Source of the DNA: Gemmatimonadota bacterium
GTDB lineage: Bacteria; Gemmatimonadota; Gemmatimonadetes; Gemmatimonadales; Gemmatimonadaceae
Reading direction: 5' to 3'
Assembly (NCBI GenBank): GCA_016719105.1
Contig: JADKAQ010000004.1
Span: 186,001 to 250,000, forward strand
DNA length: 64,000 nt
A model generated the notes under the pieces. The model saw only the letters and a list, made by a program, of their open reading frames with translations. It searched no databases and was not told the origin of the DNA. Positions 56,601 to 63,989 of this stretch are shown here, piece by piece. The position numbers were made by a program, and so were the translations under genes. How positions within the stretch are numbered: the stretch's first letter is position 1; each line of letters opens with the position of its first letter.

Positions 56601-56926
56601 CTCGCGAGAGCCCCGCTCGCCCCCCCCGCCACGCCGGCGATCACGAGCCACAGATGATGCGGGGCGTCGCGATGCAGGCGCTGAGCGAGCGAGGCGACGA
56701 CGGTGCGCAGCGCCGCGTGCCGCGTCGCGGTCACGAGCAGCGCGCGTCGTCCCCCCGCGCCAACCGCGACGCGCGCGGTGTCGATGGGGAGCCCCTCGAG
56801 CAGTGGGAGGGAGGGCGCGATCGGGAGCGCATCGGCGGCGAAGCCGAGCAGGCCGAGCAGGTCGCGCGGTGGCTGCCCGTCGGCAAAGCGGGTCAGCAAG
56901 TCGGTGGCGAGGCGTCGTGTAAGCAC
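53639..56926 (-). CDS. Large Eco57I-type N6-adenine DNA methyltransferase
   Basis: This 1095-residue protein has a GTG start. Residues 1-330 are a helical/alpha-beta region without a recognised nuclease motif. The methyltransferase core follows: SGSYYTPHALVARV, SAM-binding motif I DPACGSG at 401-407, and catalytic motif IV NPPW at 635-638. The C-terminal 350 residues fit a target-recognition domain (LGRPALGVKCGCNDAF, LLNSPLAAAWLDALAEP). It resembles the methylase half of type IIG enzymes and the DISARM DrmMI class. Overlap with the SNF2 helicase gene suggests one complex. An operator-like palindrome lies 90 bases upstream. Confidence 0.87.
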   Translation of the reverse strand: MLTRRLATDLLTRFADGQPPRDLLGLLGFAADALPIAPSLPLLEGLPIDTARVAVGAGGRRALLVTATRHAALRTVVASLAQRLHRDAPHHLWLVIAGVAGGASGALASWRGDGPRPRISALLFHPERVLESDAETLMALEAAASGEELAVHERWCEILGREALSHRFYRALEHHVLTLGEGARGSASSEVRREFALLTTSRLVFLAFLQSRGWLDGDADFLARHLDRTMASGGEAHRRFLDPLFFGTLNTRVSSRAATARAFGRVPFLNGGLFARSPLERRHRALRFRDDDLGALFDDILTRYRFTVREQQREWSESAIDPEILGRAFESLMASRERRDSGSYYTPHALVARVTDAALAHALEAAQVVPDAHEALRAPSRLSDAERDAVRRTLLSWRLLDPACGSGAFLVHALERVAHLASTLGDPRPAAEVRRAVLTQSIFGVDLNPMAVWLCELRLWLSVVLDLDVSDPLEVPPLPNLDRNVRVGDALDGGVVVMGDPHRQEAARAHPHPAPNGAALRERYVRATGRRKVTLARVLDREERRAARAELERQLERASVARRALVRAARGRDLFGNRRGAVGDERAALAELRTRTRGIRQAQRTLARGGALPFRFASHFADVASRGGFDLVVGNPPWVRLHRIPPDRRDAFRREFVVFRQAAWQAGAAAAGAGAGFAAQVDLAALFAERALDVLRPGGTLALLLPLKLWRSLAGGGVRRLLGTAHELRLLEDWSEAPAAFDAATYPSLVVVRRLAPAEAPAIALAQAPAETPAPFGASSPARATPTVQLAVHRRDFAIQWSCSWRELAYDASPGAPWLVLPPPARAAFARLSAAGPSLAESGLGRPALGVKCGCNDAFLVDALANGGVQAVIRGAGREASIEATLLRPILRGEHARAWTPTASAERIIWTHDEVGRPLATLPPLAARWFARWRGDLSRRTDLRGTRAWWSLHRIDAAGNSRPRVVWADMSRGPRACILPAHSPVIPLNTCYVATCRDDTDAAALAALLNSPLAAAWLDALAEPARGGFRRYLGWTVARLPIPADWVRARELLAPLGMRGVAGASISSDELLDAAVSAYRVRPALARALVEWTWR

Positions 56927-57336
56927 ACTCGCACCGTACCGGCGGTGGGGCCGCCCTCTCGTACCGGATCATTGCACCTTGGGCGATTTTCGTGACATCG
57001 GCGAGGGTGGTGCTGTATCATGCCGATACACGGATGCATCGCGACGATCGGCTGCCGGCGAGGGCGCACGGGCCGCGCCGCATCGCAAGTCACAATTCAG
57101 CAATGACTTACGTTGCTTTACATGGCGAGTAGTTCTCGGTCTCGTCCATGCATGGAGAGTGGTCTCGTGCAGGAGAAGTCCCGCCGTTACCACTCGCCGA
57201 AAGGAATCGCCCGCCGTGCTGTGTCGCTTCGCCTCGTCCACGCCGATCGGATGCCGCCGTGTCTGCAGCCGTCGCTAGGCTGCGACAGGGCCCAGCGCGC
57301 ATCGTCGGAGCGATCCCACTCGCCGTAACCCAGCCC
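56927..57336. other. Divergent intergenic region between the methyltransferase and the AAA+ regulator
   Basis: These 410 bases are visibly lower in G+C than the flanks around 56970-57125. They hold a palindrome at 57014-57030, an inverted repeat AAGTCA/TGACTT at 57087-57109, and a sigma-70-like pair GTGACA (56992-56997) and TATCAT (57016-57021) with an 18-base spacer reading rightwards. An ATG at 57148 could extend the regulator by 63 residues, but these lack family similarity. Confidence 0.5.
57014..57030. promoter_or_regulatory. Operator-like palindrome TGTATC-N5-GATACA
   Basis: Perfect 6-bp arms with a 5-base spacer overlap the putative -10 of the rightward promoter and lie about 90 bases upstream of the methyltransferase start. 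The placement would let one dimeric regulator control both directions, as controller proteins do in restriction-modification loci. Confidence 0.5.
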
Positions 57337-58683
57337 GTGCCGACGCTCGCGCTCTTCGCCCTCTCCGATTCGTTCTCCGAACTCTGGCCCCGTCTGGCGG
57401 CCGAGTGCGGGTTCGACCTCGTCACGCTCAGCGATCCACGCGAGCTGACGGGGAGTTCGGCGGCTGCCGTGCTGCTGGCGGGCGGTGGGGCGGAAGGGGA
57501 AATGGAGGGGGCCGTGCGACGCGTGGCAGGGAGCGGCATCGACGTCGTCGCGGTCGGCTCGCTTCCGAACCATCGCACGGCGGCGACGATCGTTCGTGCG
57601 GGGGCCGCCGAGTACTTCGCCCTCCCCCCCGATGTCGCGCTGCTTGCCTCATGGCTGCGCGAACGTGCCGAGCGTCCGAAGCAGCAGGAACGGCGCGCGC
57701 AGTTCGCCGAGGCCGAGCGGGCGAAGTACCGGTTCACCGGGATCCTGGGGGAGAGCGCGGCCATCAAGGGCGCGCTCGCGCGTGCCTCACGCGTCATCCC
57801 GCATCCGGCGGTGACGGTCCTCATTTCGGGCGAGACGGGCACCGGCAAGGAGCTGGTCGCGCGCGCCATTCACTACAACGGCCCGCGGCGCGAGGCGCCG
57901 TTCGTCGACGTGAACTGCGCGGCGCTTCCCGATCACCTGCTGGAAAGCGAGTTGTTCGGGCACGAGAAGGGAGCGTTCACCGACGCCAGCGCCGCCAAGC
58001 CCGGGCTCTTCGAGCTCGCCAACGGCGGGACGCTCTTCCTCGACGAGATCGGCCATCTCCCGTTAGGCCTGCAGGGCAAGCTGCTGCGCGCCCTCGAGGA
58101 GCGGGTGGTGCGTCGCGTGGGCGGGACGAAGAACATCGCGGTCGACCTGCGGGTGATCGCGGCGTCGCACGTCGAGCTCGCGGCCGCGGTGAAGCGGGGC
58201 GAGTTCCGCGAAGACCTGTTCTATCGGCTCAACGTGGTGCCGATCGAGCTGCCGGCGCTTCGCCAGCGGCGCGACGACATCCTGCCGCTCGCGCGGCACT
58301 TCCTGGCCAAGTTCGCCGCCGACTACGGCCTCCCGGCCCCGACCTTCACGCCGGCGGCCGAGCGCGAGCTGCTGCATCGGGACTGGGCAGGCAATGTGCG
58401 CGAGCTGCGCAACCTGATGGAACGGTGCACGCTGTTGAGCGTGGATGGGGTCCTCGATCGCGATGACCTCGTCGAGCCGACGCGCGCACCCGTGCACACC
58501 GATGGCATCCCGTTTCCCGCCACCATCGCCGAGCTGCAGAAGGCGGCCGCGCGCGAAATGCTCGCGCTGTGCGGCGGGAACAAGAGCGAAGCGGCCCGGC
58601 GCCTCGGGATCTCGCGCCCGCGCCTGCAACGGCTGCTCGACGGCACGGCCGACACTGGAGGAGACGACGATGGGGACGTGTAG
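57337..58683 (+). CDS. Sigma-54-activator-like AAA+ regulator with degenerate receiver
   Basis: This 448-residue regulator has an N-terminal receiver-like fold (TLALFALSDSF, AAAVLLAGGG). The position of the phospho-acceptor aspartate is not acidic, so phosphorylation is unlikely. The AAA+ domain has Walker A GETGTGKE at 165-172, the L1 loop GAFTDA at 212-217 (consensus GAFTGA, contacts sigma-54) and Walker B GTLFLDE. The C-terminus is a Fis-type helix-turn-helix (NKSEAARRLGISRPRLQRLL). I use the GTG at 57337 since the fold starts there; an ATG at 57148 is the alternative. The lipoprotein gene starts inside its last codons. Confidence 0.82.
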   Translation: MPTLALFALSDSFSELWPRLAAECGFDLVTLSDPRELTGSSAAAVLLAGGGAEGEMEGAVRRVAGSGIDVVAVGSLPNHRTAATIVRAGAAEYFALPPDVALLASWLRERAERPKQQERRAQFAEAERAKYRFTGILGESAAIKGALARASRVIPHPAVTVLISGETGTGKELVARAIHYNGPRREAPFVDVNCAALPDHLLESELFGHEKGAFTDASAAKPGLFELANGGTLFLDEIGHLPLGLQGKLLRALEERVVRRVGGTKNIAVDLRVIAASHVELAAAVKRGEFREDLFYRLNVVPIELPALRQRRDDILPLARHFLAKFAADYGLPAPTFTPAAERELLHRDWAGNVRELRNLMERCTLLSVDGVLDRDDLVEPTRAPVHTDGIPFPATIAELQKAAAREMLALCGGNKSEAARRLGISRPRLQRLLDGTADTGGDDDGDV

Positions 58684-59335
58684 GATTCGCCCGGCGCTGC
58701 ACCGTGTCCTGCGCGCGACCGCGGCGGCTTTGCTGCTGACGGCGGCCGCCGCCTGCGCGGACGACGACGCGACGTCGCCGCCCGTCGACCTGCCGCCGGG
58801 AAGCTCGGTCCCGGCGTCGCAGCTGAACTTCGTCCCGGTGGGACGCAACACGCCCGCACTCGCCACCACCACCACGTCGTTCTGGGCGCGGGTGGGTGAC
58901 AATCGCGAGGTGCGCCTGTACTACCGGCCACGGGCCGGGCGGAACGACTCCACGGAGTACCTGCGCTTCCGCGTCAAGAACAAGTCGCTCCTGCGGCGGC
59001 CGGACGGGACGAGCTTCGGCCCCAACGATTCGTTGCTGATCACGCTGCGGGTCACCGATCCCGCGGCGCTGGTGGTGGAGTTCTCCCCCGCCGGGCTGCA
59101 GTTCGACCCCAACGAACCCGCGGAACTCAAGCTGTCGTTCAAGGAACGCGGCGGCGACCTCAATGACGACGGGCGCAGCGACTCCAGCGACGACACGGTG
59201 CGCTCGCGCCTGGCCATCTGGAAGCAGGAGTCGCTCGGGCTCCCGTGGGTCAAGCTCCTGACCACCCTGGTGGTCGGCAACGACGAGGTGGAGGCCAAGC
59301 TCACGGGCTTCACCAGCTATGCCATCGCGTACTGA
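58670..59335 (+). CDS. Lipoprotein of unknown function
   Basis: This 221-residue protein starts at the ATG at 58670, overlapping the regulator by 14 bases, with GGAGG 8 bases upstream. The N-terminus is a lipoprotein signal with acylation at about C29 (TAAAACADD). The mature part begins with a Thr/Pro/Ser-rich linker, followed by beta-rich sequence and an Asp/Asn-rich loop (DLNDDGRSDSSDD) that could bind calcium. I do not recognise the family. The tight overlap suggests that it is made together with the regulator. Confidence 0.7.
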   Translation: MGTCRIRPALHRVLRATAAALLLTAAAACADDDATSPPVDLPPGSSVPASQLNFVPVGRNTPALATTTTSFWARVGDNREVRLYYRPRAGRNDSTEYLRFRVKNKSLLRRPDGTSFGPNDSLLITLRVTDPAALVVEFSPAGLQFDPNEPAELKLSFKERGGDLNDDGRSDSSDDTVRSRLAIWKQESLGLPWVKLLTTLVVGNDEVEAKLTGFTSYAIAY

Positions 59336-59346
59336 GGTCCATCGCC

Positions 59347-60348
59347 ATGTTCGCGCCTGACGCCGATCCCACGCTGACCACCGCCCGCGCTGCCGCGCAG
59401 GGCGGGGAGTGGGCGCGCGTGCGCGAACTGCTCGACGGCCAGCCGGTCGCGCGGGAGCTGTCGGACGCCGCATTGCTGCTGGCGGAAGCTTCGCTGCGCC
59501 TCGGGCTGCCGGAGCGCGCGCGCCTCTGGCTCGGGGAGGTCATCCCCGTCTTCGAGACGCGCGGCGATCGCGCGGCGCTCCGGCGCGGGGTCAACATGCT
59601 GGGCGCCGCCTGCTGGGAGCTCGGCGAACTCGATGACGCCGAGTCGGCGTGGGATCGGGCGATCCTGCTCGCCCAGGCCGACGGCGACACGCTCCTCCTG
59701 GCAAACGCCACCAACAACCTGGGCGCCCTCGCCAACCTGCGCGGGCGGCGCGAGAACGCGCTCGGCATGTATCACCTCGCGATCCCCGCGTACCAGCGAT
59801 TGGGGCACGCCGTGGGGATCGCCCAGTGCTATCACAACATGGCGATCACCTATCGCGACGCGCGCGATTTTGCGCAGGCCGACGAGTACGAGCAGCGGGC
59901 GATCGAGTTTGCCCACGGCGCCGGCAGCGAACGGTTGGTCGCCCTGGCCCGTCTGGGGCGTGCCGAGATCACCTTCCGGCGCGGCGACACGCAGCTGGCC
60001 GGGGCGAGTGCGCGTCGCGTCGCCGAGGACTTCGCTCGGCTCACCGATCCGATTCGCGAGGGCGATGCGCGGCGCCTGTCGGGGCTCGCGCACCTGGCCG
60101 ATGGTCGCCCCGACATGGCACGCCGGGAGATTGCGCAGGCGCTCGAGCTCGCGCGGCAGCATCAGGGGGCGTTGGTCGAGGCCGAGTCCCTGCGGGCCCT
60201 CGCCGAGTTGGAGTCGTCGCTGGGGGACCTTCCGGCCGCACGCGGTGCCGCCGAGGAGGCGATTGCGATCTGGGAGCGCCTGGGCTCCGTCGAGGAGGTG
60301 GCGGCGATGCGCGAGTGGCTCGACCTCCTGCCGGCCCGCTCTCGCTGA
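59347..60348 (+). CDS. Tetratricopeptide-repeat protein
   Basis: This 333-residue all-helical protein has consecutive TPR units of about 40 residues. Recognisable ones include DDAESAWDRAILLAQADGD, ALGMYHLAIPAYQRLG, AQADEYEQRAIEFAHGAG, ARREIAQALELARQHQ and ARGAAEEAIAIWERLG. It has no signal peptide or enzymatic domain and probably acts as a protein-interaction scaffold in the cytoplasm. It begins 11 bases after the lipoprotein stop, so regulator, lipoprotein and TPR protein form one transcription unit. Confidence 0.83.
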   Translation: MFAPDADPTLTTARAAAQGGEWARVRELLDGQPVARELSDAALLLAEASLRLGLPERARLWLGEVIPVFETRGDRAALRRGVNMLGAACWELGELDDAESAWDRAILLAQADGDTLLLANATNNLGALANLRGRRENALGMYHLAIPAYQRLGHAVGIAQCYHNMAITYRDARDFAQADEYEQRAIEFAHGAGSERLVALARLGRAEITFRRGDTQLAGASARRVAEDFARLTDPIREGDARRLSGLAHLADGRPDMARREIAQALELARQHQGALVEAESLRALAELESSLGDLPAARGAAEEAIAIWERLGSVEEVAAMREWLDLLPARSR

Positions 60349-60405
60349 TCGGCGTGTGACGCGGTAGTATCGGGGGGCCTCGCTCCCCCCTCCCACCGCT
60401 CCGTC

Positions 60406-61485
60406 ATGTCGTCGACTCGGCCTGGCATCGCCACGCTGTTCCAAGGCGTCGTCTCGCGCCTCGTCATCTACTACGCAGGGCTCGCCGCGGCCTTGAGCGG
60501 GACGTGGATGCTCCTGTCGGTGAGCGCACGCGACCAGGTGCGCGAGGCGCTCGCCCCGATCCTGGGCGTGGGCGTCGCCACGCCGGTCCCCTCCGGGATC
60601 CCGGGGCTCTCCGGTATTGCGCCTGGCGGAAGCCTCGCCACGCTGCCGCCCGGGCTGGTCGCCCTGCTCGCGGCCGTCGCCTGCATCGCCGCCGTGCTCC
60701 TCGCCCTCCCCGTGGCGTGGACGTACATGTTCACGCGGCAGAAGAAGGGATACTCGCAGTCGGTCGTGCACACGCTCGTCCTCCTCCCCGCCGTGGTAGC
60801 AGCCGTGGCGGTCCTCGTGCGCAACAGCGTGGCGCTGGCCTTCTCGCTCGCCGGCATCGTCGCGGCGGTGCGCTTCCGCACGTCGCTCGAGGACTCCAAG
60901 GATGCCGTCTACGTCTTCGTGGTGAGTGCGCTGGGACTGGCCTGCGGCGTGCAGCTCGAGGTCGCGCTCGTGCTGTCGCTGCTGTACATCATCGTCGCCC
61001 TCGCCCTCTGGCAGACCGACTTCGCCCGCACCCCGCCCGCGCTCGAGGGCAAGCGCGCGGAGCAGCACATGGTGCGGGCCATGGCCATCGCCAACCGCAC
61101 GAGCCAGTTTGTCGCCCGGCTTGATCGCGAGATCCTGGAGACGCTCGCCCCCGAGCAGCTCGACGCGCTGGCGAAGCGCGTGCGGCGGCGGCGCGAGGAG
61201 GTCCCGGTGTCGGGCGAGGAGCCGGCGGAGGACCGCCCGAAGTTCGACGGGCGCCTGACGATCATCGTCGCCGGAACCGACGACGCGCGACCGGTGCTCG
61301 AGGCGATCCTCACCACGCACGCCCGGAAGTTCGAACTGATCCGCAGTTCGATGGCCGACAGTGAGACGACGCTCGTCTATGCCGTGCGCGCCCGGAAGGG
61401 ACAGCGGCTGGCCGAACTCGCGCAGGCAATGCAGGTGGAAGGGGTCCCGTACGTGGCGAAGGCCACGGCGGAGCAGTGGATGTGA
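60406..61485 (+). CDS. DUF4956-family membrane protein
   Basis: This 359-residue protein has an N-terminal membrane half with four to five helices (LVIYYAGLAAALSGTWMLL, LVALLAAVACIAAVLLAL, VVHTLVLLPAVVAAVAVLV). The conserved family block NSVALAFSLAGIVAAVRFRTSLEDSKD follows. The C-terminal cytoplasmic half (about 230-359) ends in an ACT-like alpha/beta fold. DUF4956 genes are often found next to VTC-type polyphosphate polymerase and CotH-kinase-like genes. A CotH-like gene follows here 20 bases downstream, though no VTC gene is in view. Function is unproven. Confidence 0.87.
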   Translation: MSSTRPGIATLFQGVVSRLVIYYAGLAAALSGTWMLLSVSARDQVREALAPILGVGVATPVPSGIPGLSGIAPGGSLATLPPGLVALLAAVACIAAVLLALPVAWTYMFTRQKKGYSQSVVHTLVLLPAVVAAVAVLVRNSVALAFSLAGIVAAVRFRTSLEDSKDAVYVFVVSALGLACGVQLEVALVLSLLYIIVALALWQTDFARTPPALEGKRAEQHMVRAMAIANRTSQFVARLDREILETLAPEQLDALAKRVRRRREEVPVSGEEPAEDRPKFDGRLTIIVAGTDDARPVLEAILTTHARKFELIRSSMADSETTLVYAVRARKGQRLAELAQAMQVEGVPYVAKATAEQWM

Positions 61486-61505
61486 GCCACCGGAGGACAG
61501 GACGG

Positions 61506-62741
61506 ATGAATCGCTCGCGATGGATCGGATTGCTCCTGGCGGTGTCGTGCGCGGTGGCGCTCGTCCCGGCGACGACCGCGGGGCGGCTCGCCGCGCAGGA
61601 CACGCTGTCGACCAAGGGGAAGAAGGGCGAGAAGGGCGACAAGGGGCCCAAAGGCGAGAAGGCCCCGAAAGGCGAGAAAGGCGAGAAAGGCGAGAATGGC
61701 GACAAGGGCGACAAGGGCGAGACCGCGACGTCGCGCGCCAAGATCGCCAAGGACAGCCTCGAAGCGCTCGCACGCCCCCTGTTCGCCACGCGCGAGCCGC
61801 TCGCGTTCACGCTCATCGCCAACTTCGGCAACATCGCGAAGGACCGCGACTCCACCAGCAAGGTGCGCCACCCGGCCACGCTCGTGGTGGTCGACAGCGC
61901 CGGGAGCGAGCGCAAGATCCCCGTGCAGTTGCGGACCCGCGGCCACTTCCGCCTCAAGCGCAGCACCTGCCGCTTCGTGAACCTGCTCGTCCTCTTTCCG
62001 GGGAAGAAGACGCTGGCCGGAACGCCGTTCGAGGGGCAGGAGTCGCTCAAGCTCGGGGGACACTGCCAGGACGACGACCGCTACGAGCAGCTCCTGCGCC
62101 GCGAGTACCTCGCCTACCAGATCCTCAACGAGGTCACGCCGCGCTCCTTCCGCGCACGCCTGGCGAGCGGGAGCTACATCGACTCCGCCAGCGGCAAGAA
62201 GCTGACGACACGCGCCGCGATGTTCATCGAGCACGAGGACGACGTGGCGGCGCGCGCGGGGGGCAAGGTCCGCGAGTTTCGCCGGGCCCTCTTCGATGAC
62301 GTCGATTTCAAGACGCTCGACCGCATGGCGATCTTCGAGTACATGATCGGGAACACCGACTGGTCCATCTACGCCCTGCATAACGTGCGGTTGGTCGTGA
62401 CCGACTCGGTGGGCGTCCTGCCCATTCCGTACGACTTCGACTTCTCCGGGCTCGTGAATGCGCCCTACGCTGGGCCGGCACCCCAGCTGCAGATCCGCAG
62501 CGTGCGCGAGCGCCTGTATCGCGGCCCCTGCCGCACCTGGGACGAGCTCGCGCCGACGGTGGCGGGCTTCACCGCGTTGCGCCCGGCGATCATGGCGCTC
62601 CCCGCAAAGGTCCCCGGGCTCGACCGGGGCGAGGTGCGCGACGCGGAAGAGTTCCTTTCCGCGTTCTTCCAGACGGCGGCCGATGCCGGCGAGGCGAAGC
62701 GCGCCTTCATCGACGGCTGCCTGAAGAAGCCGGGCGCCTAA
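61506..62741 (+). CDS. Secreted protein with collagen-like repeats and CotH-like region
   Basis: This 411-residue protein has GGAGG 9 bases before the ATG. A signal peptide ends near RLAAQ. Residues 38-73 are twelve Gly-X-Y triplets (one Gly replaced by Ala), Lys/Glu/Asp-rich and salt-bridge-friendly as in bacterial collagens. The remaining 330 residues resemble CotH-type kinase/pseudokinase proteins: IPVQLRTRGHFRLKRSTC, ESLKLGGHC, LLRREYLAYQILNEV, FEYMIGNTDWS and PIPYDFDFSGLVN. It would sit outside the cytoplasm as a trimeric stalked protein. Its TAA stop lies in a GCCTAACG octamer. Confidence 0.8.
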   Translation: MNRSRWIGLLLAVSCAVALVPATTAGRLAAQDTLSTKGKKGEKGDKGPKGEKAPKGEKGEKGENGDKGDKGETATSRAKIAKDSLEALARPLFATREPLAFTLIANFGNIAKDRDSTSKVRHPATLVVVDSAGSERKIPVQLRTRGHFRLKRSTCRFVNLLVLFPGKKTLAGTPFEGQESLKLGGHCQDDDRYEQLLRREYLAYQILNEVTPRSFRARLASGSYIDSASGKKLTTRAAMFIEHEDDVAARAGGKVREFRRALFDDVDFKTLDRMAIFEYMIGNTDWSIYALHNVRLVVTDSVGVLPIPYDFDFSGLVNAPYAGPAPQLQIRSVRERLYRGPCRTWDELAPTVAGFTALRPAIMALPAKVPGLDRGEVRDAEEFLSAFFQTAADAGEAKRAFIDGCLKKPGA

Positions 62742-62763
62742 CGCTTTCCCTGTCGTTCGCTCC

Positions 62764-62800
62764 GGCGATGGCCGCTCCACTCGTCGGGGCGGCCATCGCC
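62764..62800. terminator. Bidirectional hairpin between the collagen-like gene and the glycosyltransferase
   Basis: Arms 62764-62778 and 62786-62800 form a 15-bp stem with one G-T pair and a 7-base loop, between convergent genes. Confidence 0.7.
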
Positions 62801-62846
62801 CGATGCACGGGCGGGATGGGCGCGCGCTCGTGAGTCGCCCACGCCG

Positions 62847-63989
62847 TCAGGCGCAGACGTCGTATTCGCGCCCCTTCCACTGGACCCGGTCGCCGCGCCA
62901 CACGGCCCGAGCGGCAATGTACAGGTAGGCCAACGCCCCCAAGGGAAAGGTGAGCGCGTACCATGGCGCGAGGCGGAACTCGCGCCCGATCGCGCCGAAC
63001 CAGAGCAGCTGCGAGAGCGTCGCGGATGCCCCAAACGCCGTCCAGCCTGCCCCGGCTCCTCCGGCCACGCCGGCGGCCCAGGCGACGACCGGTGCGAGGG
63101 CGAGCAATGCCGGCGCCGGGATCAGTACCCGCGCCAGCCACGTCCCCGCGCGCCCGCCAGGGAGCGTGTCGCGTCCGGCCGAGTAGACGTTCTTCCCCCA
63201 GCCTTCGACGATGTCGCGCAGCGAGGCGTACATGCGGGTCGACATCTGGGACTGGCCTAACGTGAGGAAGACTCGCTGGCCCGCCGCGGTCATCTGCTGC
63301 GCGAAGGCAAGGTCCTCGGCGGGCTTGCCGCGTACCGTGTCGTGGCCCCCGAAGGCGTCGTAGGCCGCCCGTCGGAAGAGGAGGCACTGCCCGTTCGCGA
63401 TCTTGCGTCGTGGCGAGCGCGAGCGGTTCACCGACCCCGGGCCGCCGTACCATTGGGCGAGGATCGCGAAGACGAACGGCTGGATCACGCGCTCCCAGAA
63501 GGTCCGGGTCTCCTGAAAGCCGGCGACCGAGACGAGGTCCGCATCGTGGGCGACACTCGCGTTCACCAGGCGCGCGTGCAGGTCGGGGGCGTGGCGCACG
63601 TCGGCGTCGGTGAACAGGAGGTAGGCGCCGGGCGTGGCCCGTGCGCCGTGATGACACGCCCACTGCTTGCCGAGCCATCCGGTGGGCAAGGGTGGCGGGG
63701 CGACGATCGTGAGGCGTGCATCGCCGGCGGCGGCCTCGCGTGCGAGGGCCGCGGTGCCGTCACTCGAGTGGTCGTCGACGACGATCACCTGGAGCGACGG
63801 GTACTCGCTTGCCAGGATCGACCGTACGCAGCTGGCGATGTGCGCCGCCTCGTTGCGTGCCGGCACGATCACGGTCAGGGGCGGCGCCGGCTGCGGCGCT
63901 TCACGTGCCACGTCATCCAACGACGGCGTGCCGCGCCAGCGCCACGCGGTGACGACGAGCGACAGCCACCAGGGGGCACTCCACGCCAC
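62847..63989 (-). CDS. Family 2 glycosyltransferase, membrane-associated (5' end near window edge)
   Basis: This protein has at least 380 residues and a GT-A fold: VIVPARNEAAHIASCVRSIL, VIVVDDHSSDGTAALARE, LLFTDADVRHAPDL with the DxD motif, and PAEDLAFAQQM. Three hydrophobic helices follow at the C-terminus (LIPAPALLALAPVVAWAAGV onward). An N-terminal helix precedes the catalytic domain. The pattern resembles the CruC/CrtQ and hopanoid-associated GT2 enzymes that glycosylate lipids such as carotenoids. The GTG at 63989 is a possible start, but the frame remains open to the window edge, so the true start may lie outside. Confidence 0.85.
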   Translation of the reverse strand: MAWSAPWWLSLVVTAWRWRGTPSLDDVAREAPQPAPPLTVIVPARNEAAHIASCVRSILASEYPSLQVIVVDDHSSDGTAALAREAAAGDARLTIVAPPPLPTGWLGKQWACHHGARATPGAYLLFTDADVRHAPDLHARLVNASVAHDADLVSVAGFQETRTFWERVIQPFVFAILAQWYGGPGSVNRSRSPRRKIANGQCLLFRRAAYDAFGGHDTVRGKPAEDLAFAQQMTAAGQRVFLTLGQSQMSTRMYASLRDIVEGWGKNVYSAGRDTLPGGRAGTWLARVLIPAPALLALAPVVAWAAGVAGGAGAGWTAFGASATLSQLLWFGAIGREFRLAPWYALTFPLGALAYLYIAARAVWRGDRVQWKGREYDVCA

